In this document: in pieces, positions 6,258-6,793 of the stretch
How positions within the stretch are numbered: the stretch's first letter is position 1
How the letters are laid out: every line of letters begins with the position of its first letter
Assembly: GCA_900553925.1 (NCBI GenBank)
Contig: USFH01000117.1
Span: 1 to 6,793, forward strand
Length of the DNA stretch: 6,793 nt
Direction of reading: 5' to 3'
Origin: an uncultured Clostridium sp.
GTDB taxonomy: Bacteria; Bacillota; Clostridia; Lachnospirales; Lachnospiraceae
Program-made: the position numbers and the translations under genes
Notes under the pieces: generated by a model
The model's input: only the letters and a program-made list of their open reading frames with translations
Told to the model about the DNA's origin: nothing
Database searches by the model: none

Positions 6258-6793
6258 TTATTTTCCGGTTGCGATGTAACGGAGCAGACGGACGACGTCG
6301 GAGAGTGCCGCGTCGCTCTTACCGTTGACCATGGCGCGGAGCAGGAGCAGGGCGTCGATCAGCTCAATTTTGCCGTCATCGTTCATGTCGCCGTACTTCA
6401 GATCGGGCGCACCCGAGGTTGCACGACAGATCAGGCAGACGTTGCCGCCCTTGGCGTAGAGGTGTGCACCGTCGCAATGGTCCGGTGTGTGGATCGCGAC
6501 ATCGCGCACCGTTGATGCAGCAAGCGGCGTGCCGAAGACGGGGTAGGTCAGCGTCTTGCCGTTTACGCGCTTTGTTTCCGTGGTGAACTGCTGGGCAAAG
6601 GTGCGGCGTGCATTCCAGAAGACCGGCGTGCCGTTTGCGTCGTTGCCGTCCTTCACCGAGGCATCGGGCACGGCGTGGTAGTAGATCCAGTGCGTGCCGT
6701 CAATGCTGTTTTTGACAAAGGAGGCGTGTCCCGTGCCGAACATGGCGTTCTCTTCGCTCATCTCAAAGACGGGACCGTCGCTCTTCTGCCATG
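6258..6793 (-). CDS. GH43-like glycoside hydrolase with dockerin-like tail (C-terminal part; 5' end outside window)
   Basis: The C-terminal 177 residues of a protein whose frame is open to the right edge (first full codon at 6791). The ATG at 6761 is internal, since the family motif continues through it. Residues 1-~92 match the end of a GH43-type five-bladed propeller: GTGHASFVKNSIDGTHWIYYHA (19-40), RRTFAQQF (62-69) and PVFGTPL (84-90). Such enzymes cleave arabinose or xylose side chains or backbones of plant hemicellulose. A short linker with three cysteines (C106, C119, C122; NVCLIC) follows. Residues ~133-176 are a dockerin-like module: one clear calcium loop DMNDDGKIELIDALLLL, then a second helix LSDVVRLLRYIATGK with no Asp-rich loop. 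A dockerin would attach the enzyme to a cohesin scaffold outside the cell; the signal peptide would be outside the window. GC and codon choice (GGC, GCC, GTC, CTG) differ strongly from the other genes. GH43 is recognised from motifs only; catalytic residues are not in view. Confidence 0.8.
   Translation of the reverse strand, partial: WQKSDGPVFEMSEENAMFGTGHASFVKNSIDGTHWIYYHAVPDASVKDGNDANGTPVFWNARRTFAQQFTTETKRVNGKTLTYPVFGTPLAASTVRDVAIHTPDHCDGAHLYAKGGNVCLICRATSGAPDLKYGDMNDDGKIELIDALLLLRAMVNGKSDAALSDVVRLLRYIATGK

Noticed and set aside
6258..6761. ATG at 6761 as the start of a complete small minus-strand protein
   Set aside because: The GH43-like motif continues upstream in frame to the window edge, there is no signal peptide or ribosome binding site, and the preceding codons stay open.

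Overview
The window looks like chromosomal housekeeping DNA from a Gram-positive anaerobe of the class Clostridia, most likely Lachnospiraceae. This is inferred from protein character (a DivIVA-domain protein, a ZapA with a long coiled coil, a U32 protein of the clostridial type), strong AGGAGG-like ribosome binding sites, moderate GC and the gene order ruvA-ruvB-zapA-U32. No rRNA, tRNA, CRISPR array, insertion sequence or phage gene is visible.

Layout. Bases 1-759 (+) hold the C-terminal part of an HscC-type Hsp70 chaperone, cut by the window edge. It converges on a minus-strand gene (811-1878) for a YprB-like DEDD exonuclease, and one long hairpin serves as terminator between them. A 153-bp divergent intergenic region (1879-2031) carries two back-to-back promoters, each with an extended -10. 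Rightward follows a DivIVA-domain protein (2032-2607) with its own terminator. Then comes a tight cluster: ruvA (2671-3267), ruvB (3282-4280), zapA (4298-4702) and a U32 'peptidase' family gene (4695-6194, overlapping zapA by 8 bp). A second two-way terminator (6215-6249) closes it. From 6258 to the right edge a minus-strand gene gives the C-terminal 177 residues of a secreted GH43-like glycoside hydrolase with a dockerin-like tail.

How the genes relate. RuvA and RuvB form the Holliday-junction branch-migration motor. ZapA stabilises the FtsZ ring, and the DivIVA-like protein probably binds curved membrane or organises the division site. U32 proteins with this cysteine pattern are now linked to RNA hydroxylation. 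The YprB-like nuclease may also act in DNA repair. The core is therefore a repair/division/RNA-modification neighbourhood. No ruvC lies next to ruvAB.

Oddities. The last ~540 bp are much richer in GC (two sampled 60-base lines give 40/60 and 38/60, against 24/60 in a line of the U32 gene) and encode an accessory carbohydrate-degrading enzyme, suggesting either horizontal acquisition or an assembly join near 6250. The U32 protein appears short for its subgroup and ends just before this change. The divIVA-like terminator ends only a few bases before the ruvA ribosome binding site, leaving no room for a ruvA promoter. I see no convincing novel defence or mobile system here.
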